NCBI RefSeq assembly: GCF_000621745.1
Contig: NZ_JHXK01000009.1
Location: 211,051 to 275,050, forward strand
Direction of reading: 5' to 3'
From: Clostridium beijerinckii HUN142
Lineage (GTDB): Bacteria > Bacillota > Clostridia > Clostridiales > Clostridiaceae
Length of the DNA: 64,000 bases
The position numbers were made by a program, and so were the translations under genes. The notes beneath the pieces were generated by a model. It saw only the letters and a program-made list of their open reading frames with translations. It made no database searches and had not been told where the DNA came from. Below, piece by piece: positions 45,776-54,668 of the stretch. Each line of letters opens with the position of its first letter. Position 1 is the stretch's first letter.

Positions 45776-45940
45776 TTAGGCACATGAAAGAAAATAACAA
45801 GTCCAAAATGCCATGATTATTTTTCATCAGGCAAGTAAGTAGATTGGTCTCATAGCAAGTCTATTAGGGCAATCTGCTGAAGAAGCATAATGAAAAATAG
45901 GCTTGGCAGATGAATCTGTTATTTTTTTGATTGTGCCTTA
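45776..45940. repeat. 165-bp palindromic element with imperfect terminal inverted repeats
   Basis: Ends TTAGGCACATGAAAGAAAAT-AACA and, in reverse complement, TAAGGCACAATCAAAAAAAT-AACA. Nested inner pairs: ATTTTTCAT (45819-45827) / ATGAAAAAT (45890-45898) and AGTAGATTG (45838-45846) / CAATCTGCT (45870-45878). The right end overlaps the 3' end of the dehydrogenase gene: its stop (45919-45921) and last six codons lie in the repeat. A short relative is at 39834. Confidence 0.65.
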
Positions 45941-47301
45941 TATAATTTATCTGCAATTAAATTAGCAATTTCCTCTGTTAATCCAAGATCATCAATCAAA
46001 TGCACAACACCATATCTTGTTCTTATATCCTTTGCTGCAATGAATGTTTTAATAAATAAATTCTTATCAATTCCAAGCTCTTCAGGATGCCATACACAGC
46101 CACCGTCCTGTAATATTTTTTTTATGTCATCAGAACTTGGTACTATAGTATTTGCAATATAAAGAATGTCCTTCCAGCTAGAGGCAATCCTTTCTGCATT
46201 TTCCTGTCTCTTATCTGGATTCAATTCGATTGCATCCTTCTTATAGTTAATTACATTATCTGCCACTTTACCAAATACGCTTTCAATATTTTGTCTCCAT
46301 TTATTCATATCATAAGTTCTGAAACTTCTCTTAGACATAACACTCTCTATATCTAAATCCCTTAACACCTCAAATACCATGGACATAACCACTGTACCTA
46401 CTCCAACAAAGTTCCCATGTACCCATTTTTTCTCACTATTTCTTGTATGAAACATTATCTCCCAGCCATGGGCAATATGATGTTCTGAACCGGATGCGGG
46501 TCTTGAAGCTCCTGCCATTCCTATAGTTATTCCTGACAAAACTAATGCATCTGTTATACTTTTTACAACTTCATCATTCCTTTGAGGAATCCTTGGTGCA
46601 GCATCAACACATTTGTCTACTGCAGCTTGAACCATATCTGCAATAGTCTTACAGTAATATTCTCCTGTTAAGATATTTGCAATTGACCAATCTGCCAAAG
46701 CAATATATTTACCTAATACATCACCAAGTCCTGAACAAAGTAAATACATTGGGGCATTCTTCATAATCTCAATATCTGCATATATTCCATAAGGATATAT
46801 AGCTTTATGGGACTCTTTAAACCCATCTGTGATTAAAGGAGATACTACGGAGGCATAACCATCCATGGATGGTGCAGTACCAACTATTGCATAATCCACA
46901 TGTACCCTGTAAGCAACATACCTGCATATGTCATTGATAACACCTGAACCTACGCCAAGTATAAGTGCTGTATCATCTTCTATCTCCATAAGGACTCTTC
47001 CAAGAGCATACACATCAGGCAACAAGTGCTCCTGTGGAAATACATATTTTTTTAAGGAAAAATCATTCTGTAATATTTCTTCTACCCTTTTTCCAGCTAC
47101 AACATATGTGTGAACATCTTGTACAATTAATATTTTTTTATTTTTAAATTCTTTAAGAAACTCTGGGAGTTGTTCTATTATATTATTTCCTATCTTTACC
47201 GAATTGATTTCTACACTATGCCTTTTTCCACATTCACACTCAAAATTCATTCCAATAAGTTCTTCTACTTTTAAATTTGTTACATCCACTATAACCATCA
47301 T
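45919..47301 (-). CDS. sn-glycerol-1-phosphate dehydrogenase-like enzyme (AraM/EgsA family)
   Basis: 460 aa. Iron-dependent-alcohol-dehydrogenase fold: nucleotide-binding LGVGSGVINDICRY (~113-126), GTAPSMDGYAS, and metal ligands in CSGLGDVLGKY (Asp), SEHHIAHGWE (His) and WVHGNFVGVG (His). The family reduces dihydroxyacetone phosphate to glycerol-1-phosphate; B. subtilis AraM is linked to arabinose genes. Here it follows galactitol-type EIIA, EIIB and EIIC genes, so it may oxidise the phosphorylated polyol they import. The start is uncertain: an ATG pair directly after AAAGG, or a GTG at 47289. Its last codons are inside the repeat at 45776-45940. Confidence 0.82.
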   Translation of the reverse strand: MMVIVDVTNLKVEELIGMNFECECGKRHSVEINSVKIGNNIIEQLPEFLKEFKNKKILIVQDVHTYVVAGKRVEEILQNDFSLKKYVFPQEHLLPDVYALGRVLMEIEDDTALILGVGSGVINDICRYVAYRVHVDYAIVGTAPSMDGYASVVSPLITDGFKESHKAIYPYGIYADIEIMKNAPMYLLCSGLGDVLGKYIALADWSIANILTGEYYCKTIADMVQAAVDKCVDAAPRIPQRNDEVVKSITDALVLSGITIGMAGASRPASGSEHHIAHGWEIMFHTRNSEKKWVHGNFVGVGTVVMSMVFEVLRDLDIESVMSKRSFRTYDMNKWRQNIESVFGKVADNVINYKKDAIELNPDKRQENAERIASSWKDILYIANTIVPSSDDIKKILQDGGCVWHPEELGIDKNLFIKTFIAAKDIRTRYGVVHLIDDLGLTEEIANLIADKLYKAQSKK

Positions 47302-47325
47302 CCTTTCATTATAAATAACCCATGG

Positions 47326-47357
47326 TGTTAAAGAGTACGCTTAAGCACTCTTTAACA
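47326..47357 (-). other. Intercistronic hairpin between EIIC and the dehydrogenase gene
   Basis: TGTTAAAGAGT (47326-47336) / ACTCTTTAACA (47347-47357), perfect 11 bp, with the loop ACGCTTAAGC. No U run follows on the minus strand, so it may stabilise or process mRNA rather than stop transcription. Confidence 0.5.
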
Positions 47358-47402
47358 ATTTAAGCTAAGTTTTACTTTAGGCACTATCAAAATTTAATTA
47401 TA

Positions 47403-48821
47403 CTAACCTACAACGCTAGTCGTTACTCCATCATCAGTTATATTTTTTGATGCTTGTTTCTCTAAATATTCAACAATTCCAGTTTTGTTCTTCTTAAATA
47501 ATGCCCATAAGGCGATGTATACTGCTACTGCAATTGCAATAAACACTGGATTACCTGTTAAGAATGCCAAAAACACTAATCCCATTAAAGGCTTTCCTAG
47601 TATATTGAAACTTGTAATCATCATAGCACCTGCTGGTATAGCTACACCTACTCCAACTGCCATTGATGTAAATAATGGAGCCGTAAATGTACATACATAT
47701 AAACCTAATCCGAACCATATTACACCCGAAACTAATACTTTGAATATATTCCCATTATATACTGCAACTAAACCTTGCACCATATATGGAAGAGCAAGTA
47801 AGTCAACTACAGGTAATACTTGATTTCCTGGAAGTATCATTGCTAACACAATCATAAATGGTATTAATATTAATCCTGAGATTAATGTTGCCGGTTCACC
47901 ATATCCTACTGCATCGTTTACTGCTATAAACCAATCACGATTTCCTTGATTTTTCATGAATTTTCTTGCCCCATCTGTTATTGGCGAGAACGCCTGTGCA
48001 AACATACTAGCAACTTTAGGGAAAATAGCCATAACTGCACTAGTTGCAACACCTAATTTTAATATTTCCCCCCATGCTTCCATGGTTCCTATTCTTGTAA
48101 AATTACCTAATATGCCGATGAACATTCCCAAAAACAATCCTAAAGTCATAGGTTCACCAAAGAAACCTAGTCTCTTTTCTAATTGTTGTGGATTCAATTT
48201 AATTTTATTAAAACCTAATGCATTATATAATGGATCTATAACTACTGCAAATATTGATGCTTCTACATTATGCATAGCTATTATTGTACAGTTCGGATAT
48301 TTATAATAATTTGACCATCTCTTTGCTACTAATTCTGATATTAATAAACTATATAAATTTAGTAAAACCATACAAGCTATTCCTAGTGTGAAACTACCTG
48401 TTACTCCAATAACCATAGCTCCCCAAACCATATACGAATAGTTATTCCATAAATCTGATGGTTGGAAAACATCTGTCCATTTAATTAGGAATAAAACAGT
48501 TTGTAATAAAATTCCCAATCCAAGATATATCATACCCGCACTTGAAGAAAAAGCAACTAAAGATGTAGCTTGCCAACCCACGTCAAATACAGGACGATTT
48601 ACTCCTGTACTTTGAACCATTCTATTTATAACTGGTGTCACTATTGGTGTAAATGAATTTAATATTAGCGAAAAACCTTGTAGCGCAACACCTGCATATA
48701 TAGCTGACAGAAATGATTTTTTTGTTGTTATTTTAAAAACTTTTGCTATTACAAATATAATAAACGGAACTATTATTGCTGATCCAAATGTGTCGATTAT
48801 TGATTTAATAAATGCTAACAT
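47403..48821 (-). CDS. PTS galactitol-type EIIC permease
   Basis: 472 aa from the ATG at 48821 (GGGGGG 8 bases before; a TTG two codons earlier is less likely). About ten to twelve hydrophobic segments. Galactitol-family EIIC features include ALQGFSLILNSFTPIV, FDVGWQATSLVAFSS (~80-94) and NDAVGYGEPATLISGLILIP. The family carries galactitol, D-arabitol, xylitol and related polyols across the membrane with phosphorylation. It works with the EIIB at 48892 and EIIA at 49253. Which polyol cannot be read from the sequence; the dehydrogenase after it differs from the usual tagatose or arabitol-phosphate enzymes. Confidence 0.88.
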   Translation of the reverse strand: MLAFIKSIIDTFGSAIIVPFIIFVIAKVFKITTKKSFLSAIYAGVALQGFSLILNSFTPIVTPVINRMVQSTGVNRPVFDVGWQATSLVAFSSSAGMIYLGLGILLQTVLFLIKWTDVFQPSDLWNNYSYMVWGAMVIGVTGSFTLGIACMVLLNLYSLLISELVAKRWSNYYKYPNCTIIAMHNVEASIFAVVIDPLYNALGFNKIKLNPQQLEKRLGFFGEPMTLGLFLGMFIGILGNFTRIGTMEAWGEILKLGVATSAVMAIFPKVASMFAQAFSPITDGARKFMKNQGNRDWFIAVNDAVGYGEPATLISGLILIPFMIVLAMILPGNQVLPVVDLLALPYMVQGLVAVYNGNIFKVLVSGVIWFGLGLYVCTFTAPLFTSMAVGVGVAIPAGAMMITSFNILGKPLMGLVFLAFLTGNPVFIAIAVAVYIALWALFKKNKTGIVEYLEKQASKNITDDGVTTSVVG

Positions 48822-48891
48822 ACTCAATTCCCCCCATTGTCAAAATTTTATTTATACATCAATCACTAAACGTTTTCAACATAATCTTTTT

Positions 48892-49194
48892 CTATTTATT
48901 TAGTTCATCTACAGTTTTCAACAAGTCTTCAAAAAACTTATCTTCTCCTATTCCAGTAAGACATGCAAATGCATTTATAGTTGGTATTTTATAATCTCCA
49001 GCTGGTAGCGGGCTTGTGTAAACAATGAGATTAAATCTTCCTGATTCAGCTAAATTTAGTGCTTCAGTTGGTCTTGCCTCAGTTGTGGATACACTTATCC
49101 CCTTTTCTTTTAAAGTTTCCTTTACTTTTCCTGCAACCATAGATGATGTTACTGTTCCTGAACCACAAACTGATAATACATTGACATATTTCAT
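48892..49194 (-). CDS. PTS galactitol-type EIIB
   Basis: 100 aa, full length. The phosphorylated cysteine is in VLSVCGSGTVTSSMVA (~7-22), the loop signature of lactose/galactitol EIIB. It takes phosphate from EIIA and passes it to the polyol bound by EIIC. AGGAGG before the ATG. Located between EIIA (58 bp) and EIIC (70 bp). Confidence 0.9.
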   Translation of the reverse strand: MKYVNVLSVCGSGTVTSSMVAGKVKETLKEKGISVSTTEARPTEALNLAESGRFNLIVYTSPLPAGDYKIPTINAFACLTGIGEDKFFEDLLKTVDELNK

Positions 49195-49252
49195 ATTATA
49201 TTCCTCCTAAAAATTTATTATATGAACTTAAAATTTGTTATAATTTTAAGTG

Positions 49253-49699
49253 CTATATTTCTATGAATTCTAATAATTTTGCCACCTCTTCTATATTTGA
49301 TGAATTTCTTATTTGTTTTAATAAATTCACATTCTGAAAAACTGACATTAATTTGCTTAATAGACTTACTTGAGAATCGGGATCATTTATAGCTAATAAA
49401 AACACAACCCTTACTTGAACCTTTTTACTAGGTTCTATCATATTATTAAAATCTACAGAATTCTTTAAAACAGCTAGTGCTACATTAGATTCATTTACAT
49501 GCTTTGAATCTGTATGTGGAATTGCTACACAAATTTCTCCAATATCTAATCCTGTAGGAAGAGTTTTTTCCCTTTCTAGAACTGCATCTATGTAAGTATG
49601 CTTTACATAGCCTTTTTCAAACATTCTCTTTCCTAATTCCCTTATAACCTCTTCTTTATTTTTTACTTCTAAATTTAATGCAATTAAATCTAAATTCAT
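49253..49699 (-). CDS. PTS EIIA, fructose/galactitol type
   Basis: 148 aa. PTS_EIIA_2 domain with the phosphorylated histidine in CVAIPHTDSKHVNES (~60-74) and the AVLKNSVDF and VRVVFLLAINDPDSQVSLL strands. It receives phosphate from HPr. First PTS gene after the LevR-like activator, with an 18-bp gap. AGGAGGTATAACA before the ATG. Confidence 0.9.
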   Translation of the reverse strand: MNLDLIALNLEVKNKEEVIRELGKRMFEKGYVKHTYIDAVLEREKTLPTGLDIGEICVAIPHTDSKHVNESNVALAVLKNSVDFNNMIEPSKKVQVRVVFLLAINDPDSQVSLLSKLMSVFQNVNLLKQIRNSSNIEEVAKLLEFIEI

Positions 49700-49717
49700 T
49701 GTTATACCTCCTATGTG

Positions 49718-52600
49718 CTATATTTCTTTAAATTTATTTAAAATTATGTTTTTAAAATCCAGTTCACTAAGACTATTCTTCATATCATTTATAAAGGTTT
49801 TATCTTCTAAGATCTTTAGGATATTCTTTACAATTGCCTTGCCATTTGCTTTAAAAACTGGCATACATATTATATTTACATTTCCAACACCCCAATCAAT
49901 TGGACTTTTTACTTTAACAAATACGAAGCTTGTCTTATTTACATATGAAGATTCTCCATGTGGTACTGCTATTTCTCCTTTTAAATATGTTGGAGCTAAA
50001 CTTTCCCTATTAATAACTGATGATAAATATTCTTTATCAACAATTCCTTTATTTATAAGTATTGAACATATATACTCTAATAAATCTTTTTTAAAATATA
50101 TATCTGGTTCAAAGATTAGTAAATCTTCATCAACAACTCTTTCATAATACTTTAATTCTTCATTTCCATTCCCTAAGGTATTTATATTTAAATTGTTTAA
50201 AACTTCCTTATCATATGGTATAAAATTTATTCCTTGTATTTCTGGATCTATTGTTCCTATAACTGCTAGGATGTTATTCACTTCTTTTAATTTAATTATC
50301 TTTTCTGATAAATTTTCATCTAATGCGCTCATTTCATAGAAATTTACATTATCATATCTATCCCCCAGGCATTTACTTATATATTTAGCCATGCCTTCAC
50401 CGGTTAGACATAAAGATATTATCGCTTTAGGTTTATCTGATATATTATCCGTGAAGTATCTATGCCCAAGTCTATCATTTATTAAAGAAAAGTATATTTC
50501 ATCAAGGTCTCCCTCTCTTATTGAAACTTTTCTTGCTGCTTCTAAGGCAATTATAAGATCTACTCTATCTATTGTTCTTGATTTTATGCCAGTTCTTTTA
50601 TTTACTATATCTCCTATGTTCGTTAATGACCCCATGTCCACTAAAAACAATATTCCTTTACCTTGATCGATTATTTTAGATAATTCAACTACTTTATTGT
50701 ATATATTAATTGGATTTTCATCCAAAGGCATATCTACAGCAACTGGAAATCTTATTCCTAACAGCTCATTAACTACATTAATTATAGCGGTAGCTATTTT
50801 ACCATGAGAAATTATCATCAACCCGACCTTATCTCTTTTATTTTCAGATCTTAATGCAGCCTTTATATAAAGACCTATAAATCCAATTTCATCATTAGGT
50901 ATTTCTATTTTTTTTATTTCTTCAAGTTCTTTAACAAACTTTTTTGCCATTTCATATTCATAAGTTGTATCACTTATAATATTATCTACATTTATTATTT
51001 TTTGTTTTAACCTTATTCTTTTAATACTTTCTTCTACATGTATAGCTAAATATTTAAATACATTTTTATTAATTTCTAACAATGGATTGTCTTTACTTAA
51101 CTCTTTCATGAAAGTTTCTATAAAATCTATTAAATCTTCACTTACAAAACTTCTTAAATCATTCATAGAAAATGATTGTTCATAAGTAAAATTAGTTTCA
51201 ATATTTGTAAAACTATTTTGTATAAATGCCCAAAGAATATTTTCTATATCAGCTTCGCGTATATCTATCTTCTTAAGTTCATAATATTTCTTTTCAATTT
51301 GTCTATATATATCCTCTGGAAACATATTTTCATCACTATCTGCATACCCTTCTCTTAACCGATTTTCTAACATAAATGGAATAAATATTGAATCTTTGAC
51401 ATACTTCCTTATTTCAGCTTGATTAACATCTTGAAATTTTATGTCTTTAAATGAATCATTTATTTTTAATATTTGATTCATATCTATAATTAAAGACTCT
51501 TTGTTAGTATCTTCATTATTTATATATGTCATAAAAGCTCGTGCGCACAAAACCTGAATCATATTTTGTAATTGTCCAATATTTGCACTAAACTTTTTCA
51601 ATGCTAATATTTCTACAACTTTTTTATCAACAAAAATTTTAGCATCTATTCGATTACATTCAGATTGAAATTCATTATATATAATATCTATTTTTTCTCT
51701 AACTGGTCTTTCATGTAAAGGTGATAATTTTATCACCATCGGTATTCTTCTTCTAAATGTTAATAGTAAATTAGCTTCTACGTTTTCAGTAGTTGCTCCA
51801 ATCAACATTAAATTAACTTTTCTTTCTGAATTTGCCTCACCTAGTCTTCTGAATTTTCCCCTATCCATAATTGAAAAAAGTATTTCTTGACCTTTAGGAG
51901 GTAATCTATGAATTTCATCTAAAAAAAGTACTCCTCCATTGGCTTCTTCTACTAATCCAGATGCATCTGTATCTGCACCTGTAAATGCTCCTTTTTTATG
52001 ACCAAATAAAAGTGATAGCAATAGTTGTGGATTATCACCATAGTCAGCACAATTAAATACTACAAAAGAAGCATTTTCTTTTATAACTTTTCTCTTTTTA
52101 GCAAATTCATACATACATTCAGAAAATTTACTTTTCCCTACTCCACTCTCTCCAACAATTAATGTTGTTAAACCTTTAGGTGGATATAAAATTGCAGACT
52201 TAGCTTGTTCAATGGGATTTTTTAAACTTCCATTACTGCCAATTAAAGAATTAAAAGCATCAGTAATTTCTTCTTTCTCGACCTTCACTTTATTAATATC
52301 AAAATTATCTTTAGATAAGATTTCTTCAACAATTCGTCTTGACACATCAAATCCTTCAGCTAATAATTCCCTTGTAAGCTCAGAGACAGCAATATTTTTA
52401 TTTTTTTTCAAAATAGATGCTGTTGCAACTTTTAAATAGGGATATCGCCTTTGTCTAGAGTTAGCTATATTTAATTCCTTTCTTAAATTAGTGATGGACT
52501 CCCTCGCTACACCTAAAAACTTAGCAATTTGAGCATCAGTTAATGGATTCTTTTTATTTTCAGTATTTATCATTTTTATAATTTTATTTTCTAAATCCAT
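49718..52600 (-). CDS. LevR-like sigma-54 activator with PRD and EII-like domains
   Basis: 960 aa from the ATG at 52600 (GAGAGG upstream; the ATG at 52618 lacks a site). N-terminal HTH ~15-45 (TDAQIAKFLGVARESITNL) and a second DNA-binding part; AAA+ domain ~110-345 with Walker A GESGVGKS, the sigma-54 contact GAFTGAD and Walker B GGVLFLDEIHRLP; PRD ~440-550; EIIA(Man)-like ~560-690 (LMIISHGKIATAI); EIIB-like ~715-800 (SLCLTGEGMAKYI); C-terminal EIIA-like with VPHGES. Phosphorylation by the PTS sets its activity. It should activate the PTS operon that follows, and its own gene, from the -24/-12 promoter at 52630. Confidence 0.9.
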   Translation of the reverse strand: MDLENKIIKMINTENKKNPLTDAQIAKFLGVARESITNLRKELNIANSRQRRYPYLKVATASILKKNKNIAVSELTRELLAEGFDVSRRIVEEILSKDNFDINKVKVEKEEITDAFNSLIGSNGSLKNPIEQAKSAILYPPKGLTTLIVGESGVGKSKFSECMYEFAKKRKVIKENASFVVFNCADYGDNPQLLLSLLFGHKKGAFTGADTDASGLVEEANGGVLFLDEIHRLPPKGQEILFSIMDRGKFRRLGEANSERKVNLMLIGATTENVEANLLLTFRRRIPMVIKLSPLHERPVREKIDIIYNEFQSECNRIDAKIFVDKKVVEILALKKFSANIGQLQNMIQVLCARAFMTYINNEDTNKESLIIDMNQILKINDSFKDIKFQDVNQAEIRKYVKDSIFIPFMLENRLREGYADSDENMFPEDIYRQIEKKYYELKKIDIREADIENILWAFIQNSFTNIETNFTYEQSFSMNDLRSFVSEDLIDFIETFMKELSKDNPLLEINKNVFKYLAIHVEESIKRIRLKQKIINVDNIISDTTYEYEMAKKFVKELEEIKKIEIPNDEIGFIGLYIKAALRSENKRDKVGLMIISHGKIATAIINVVNELLGIRFPVAVDMPLDENPINIYNKVVELSKIIDQGKGILFLVDMGSLTNIGDIVNKRTGIKSRTIDRVDLIIALEAARKVSIREGDLDEIYFSLINDRLGHRYFTDNISDKPKAIISLCLTGEGMAKYISKCLGDRYDNVNFYEMSALDENLSEKIIKLKEVNNILAVIGTIDPEIQGINFIPYDKEVLNNLNINTLGNGNEELKYYERVVDEDLLIFEPDIYFKKDLLEYICSILINKGIVDKEYLSSVINRESLAPTYLKGEIAVPHGESSYVNKTSFVFVKVKSPIDWGVGNVNIICMPVFKANGKAIVKNILKILEDKTFINDMKNSLSELDFKNIILNKFKEI

Positions 52601-52629
52601 AATATTAATTCCTCTCATAGATTTTATAT

Positions 52630-52645
52630 AGCAATTTCCATGCCA
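52630..52645 (-). promoter_or_regulatory. Sigma-54 (-24/-12) promoter
   Basis: Minus strand TGGCATGGAAATTGCT: TGGCAYG, four bases, TTGCW, a full match to the RpoN consensus except C to T at one tolerated position. It lies 30 bases before the start of a gene coding for a sigma-54 activator. Confidence 0.82.
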
Positions 52646-52722
52646 TACCTTTTTCCATTTTATAACATTATCTTAAGCATTGCTATTACTTGCGTGCATT
52701 AAATCATTTACATTTTGATCAA

Positions 52723-52762
52723 ATATACATTTTGTATGATAATCGATTAACAAAATGTATAT
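52723..52762 (-). promoter_or_regulatory. Candidate upstream activating site for the LevR-like activator
   Basis: Perfect 13-bp arms ATATACATTTTGT (52723-52735) and ACAAAATGTATAT (52750-52762), 14 bases apart, centred ~100 bp upstream of the sigma-54 promoter, the usual distance for an enhancer. A half site TTTACATTTTG lies at ~52708. Confidence 0.65.
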
Positions 52763-52877
52763 TAAAATCAGGCTATCTTAAGCTCATAAAAGAAAATGTT
52801 AATTACATTAATTTACATCTAATAAATATTAACTATAACCGATGGAAATTGCAAATAAATATTTCCAGATAAATAAC

Positions 52878-53390
52878 TAAAAAGACACTTATGCAGCATC
52901 AAAATGCTCTCTAGCTTTAGTTTTTTCATAAATGAAAGTGATTTTTCCAGCCTCTTATTGATCTCTAACAGTTTTTAATACATCACTAAATTTTAAAGTA
53001 TCTTTGGATACTTCTAATCCACAATAAACATAGGTCATTATTATAATAAGCAGATATATTTTTTAACTTTTTTAAGTGCGAACTTGATAATCATCTAAGC
53101 CTAACTTTTTCTTAGATTCTCTAAAGAAAATTTCGATAGGCCATCTATGTTTATAATGGTTTAGCAATTCCAATAAGGATATGTTGGCGTCAGAACTTAT
53201 AAAAGCTGTTAAACATCCATCCCATGCTTTGTAACACCTCTTTTGCATACTTTGATTTTAGTTCTTCTAATTGAAACATTTTAATTCTTCAGGAATCTTA
53301 TTTATTAAATCATTATTAAAAGTTATAAAGCTTATCTTAGATTTATTATCATAATCTATACTAGTTAATAAATAACACATTATTTGCTGA
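52878..53390 (-). pseudogene. Decayed IS4-family transposase (C-terminal part)
   Basis: Minus-strand pieces read KAWDGCLTAFISSDANISLL, ELLNHYKHRWPIEIFFRE, SKKKLGLDDYQVR, then after stops YVYCGLEVSKDTLKFSD and GKITFIYEKTKAREHFDAA. The IS4 signature Y(2)R(3)E(6)K is intact in YKHRWPIEIFFRESK, but several stops and frameshifts break the gene. Upstream bits (SKISFITFNNDLINKIPEEL) continue to ~53390. No terminal repeats were found. It accounts for most of the 52873-53615 gap. Confidence 0.75.
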
Positions 53391-53398
53391 ATAATATA

Positions 53399-53482
53399 AA
53401 ACCCCACGAAAATCCAAAGTTTAGATTTTCGTGGGGTTTATGCTTGAGGTGAATCGTGCCCTTTAAATTCACCATCTGCACT
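53399..53482 (-). repeat. Hairpin-plus-tail repeat, probable terminator
   Basis: Stem CCCCACGAAAATC (53402-53414) / GATTTTCGTGGGG (53424-53436), extended by AAA/TTT, then TATGCTTGAGGTGAATCGTG-CCCTTTAAATTCACC, a variant of the tail at 44751. It lies between the ROK kinase gene and the transposase remnant. Confidence 0.65.
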
Positions 53483-53615
53483 TAATATAAAATTCTTAAC
53501 TTGACCATAATAAAAATTTTTATCTAATTGTCTACCTCAAAGAGAACATATGATTAATCCCTAGTCGATCCTTTTATATACTTCCTTGAATCTTAAATAA
53601 CTGCATGTATATCTA

Positions 53616-54509
53616 TCAGTTTAAGCAAGATGCTAGAATCCCCGCTCCAAGTAATCCTGCATCATCACCTATTTTAGCCAATTTAATATTTACATTAATA
53701 TTGTTAAATACTCTTAGCTTAACTTCATTAATTAATTTTTCTAAGTGATTAGAATTATTTAAAATAACTGATCCGCCAAGTACTATAACTTCTGGATCTA
53801 CAATAGTTATTATATTAGCAATTGCTTTAGATAAATTTATAGACCACTCATTTAAAACCTCTCTGCAATTTACTTCTCCATCCTTAGCTCTGTCAAAGAC
53901 ATCTTTGGCAGTGAGTTCCTGTCCTAACTTCTTACTTGCAATTCTAGAAATACTTACTCCACTGCACTGCCCTTCTAATCCTCCAGCATTTAAGCCCGCA
54001 TGGATATATTCATCTTCATTTATTATCATGTTACATACTTCCCCAGCTATGTTATTAAAGCCATTAATTATCTCATTTTTATAAACAAATCCGCCACCTA
54101 CTCCTGTTGATAGAGTAATATAATATACACTTTCAGCATTTTTAGCTACTCCTATCTTAGCTTCACAATATCCAGCCACATTTGCATCATTATTTACAGT
54201 TGTAGGTAATTTAAAACTTTCTTCAAAGTATTTTTTTATTTCAAATCCTTCCCATCCTTTTAGATTAGGAGGATTAATTATTACTCCATTTCTTATATCT
54301 AAAGGACCTGGACATGCCACGCCAATAGCCTGAATATTATATATATTCCACTTTTCCCTAATGGTTTTTATTAAATTATCTACATTATACTTCGCACCTT
54401 TTTCAACAATATTATCTATTTTAAATTTATCAATTAAATTATATTCATTATCTAAAATAGCGGCTCTTAAGTTGGTACCTCCTATATCAATTCCTAAATA
54501 ATAATTCAT
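53616..54509 (-). CDS. ROK-family sugar kinase
   Basis: 297 aa. N-terminal ATP motif LGIDIGGTNLRAAILD (~5-20), catalytic aspartate in TVNNDANVAGYCEAK (~105) and the phosphate loop STGVGGGFVY (~132-141). The usual ROK zinc site (GxxCxCGxxGC after a GH pair) is replaced by GEVCNMIIN and AGGLEGQCSGVSISRIA, so zinc binding is doubtful. ROK kinases phosphorylate glucose, beta-glucosides or amino-sugars. It is downstream of the cellobiose PTS/GH1 genes, past a terminator, and could phosphorylate the free glucose released by GH1. AGGAGGTCAAG before the ATG. Confidence 0.85.
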   Translation of the reverse strand: MNYYLGIDIGGTNLRAAILDNEYNLIDKFKIDNIVEKGAKYNVDNLIKTIREKWNIYNIQAIGVACPGPLDIRNGVIINPPNLKGWEGFEIKKYFEESFKLPTTVNNDANVAGYCEAKIGVAKNAESVYYITLSTGVGGGFVYKNEIINGFNNIAGEVCNMIINEDEYIHAGLNAGGLEGQCSGVSISRIASKKLGQELTAKDVFDRAKDGEVNCREVLNEWSINLSKAIANIITIVDPEVIVLGGSVILNNSNHLEKLINEVKLRVFNNINVNIKLAKIGDDAGLLGAGILASCLN

Positions 54510-54638
54510 CTTGACCTCCTAAAATATTAACAAAACTATTTGATTAAATAAAAGCTTCTACGATATTTTTTTAATTGCGTACTTACTTAAAATTGTTACT
54601 TCTTATTCGTTCTAAGCTTTTTATAAGCTTATTTTATT

Positions 54639-54665
54639 AAAAGCCGAGGATTTATCTCGGCTTTT
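54639..54665 (-). terminator. Terminator of the cellobiose-type PTS operon
   Basis: AAAAGCCGAG (54639-54648) / CTCGGCTTTT (54656-54665), perfect 10 bp, 3 bases after the EIIA stop. T-rich on both sides, so possibly bidirectional. Confidence 0.8.
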
Positions 54666-54668
54666 TTA

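Noticed and set aside
52690..52872. 60-codon open frame on the plus strand
   Set aside because: It spans the enhancer-like dyad, has no ribosome site and an AT-driven composition.
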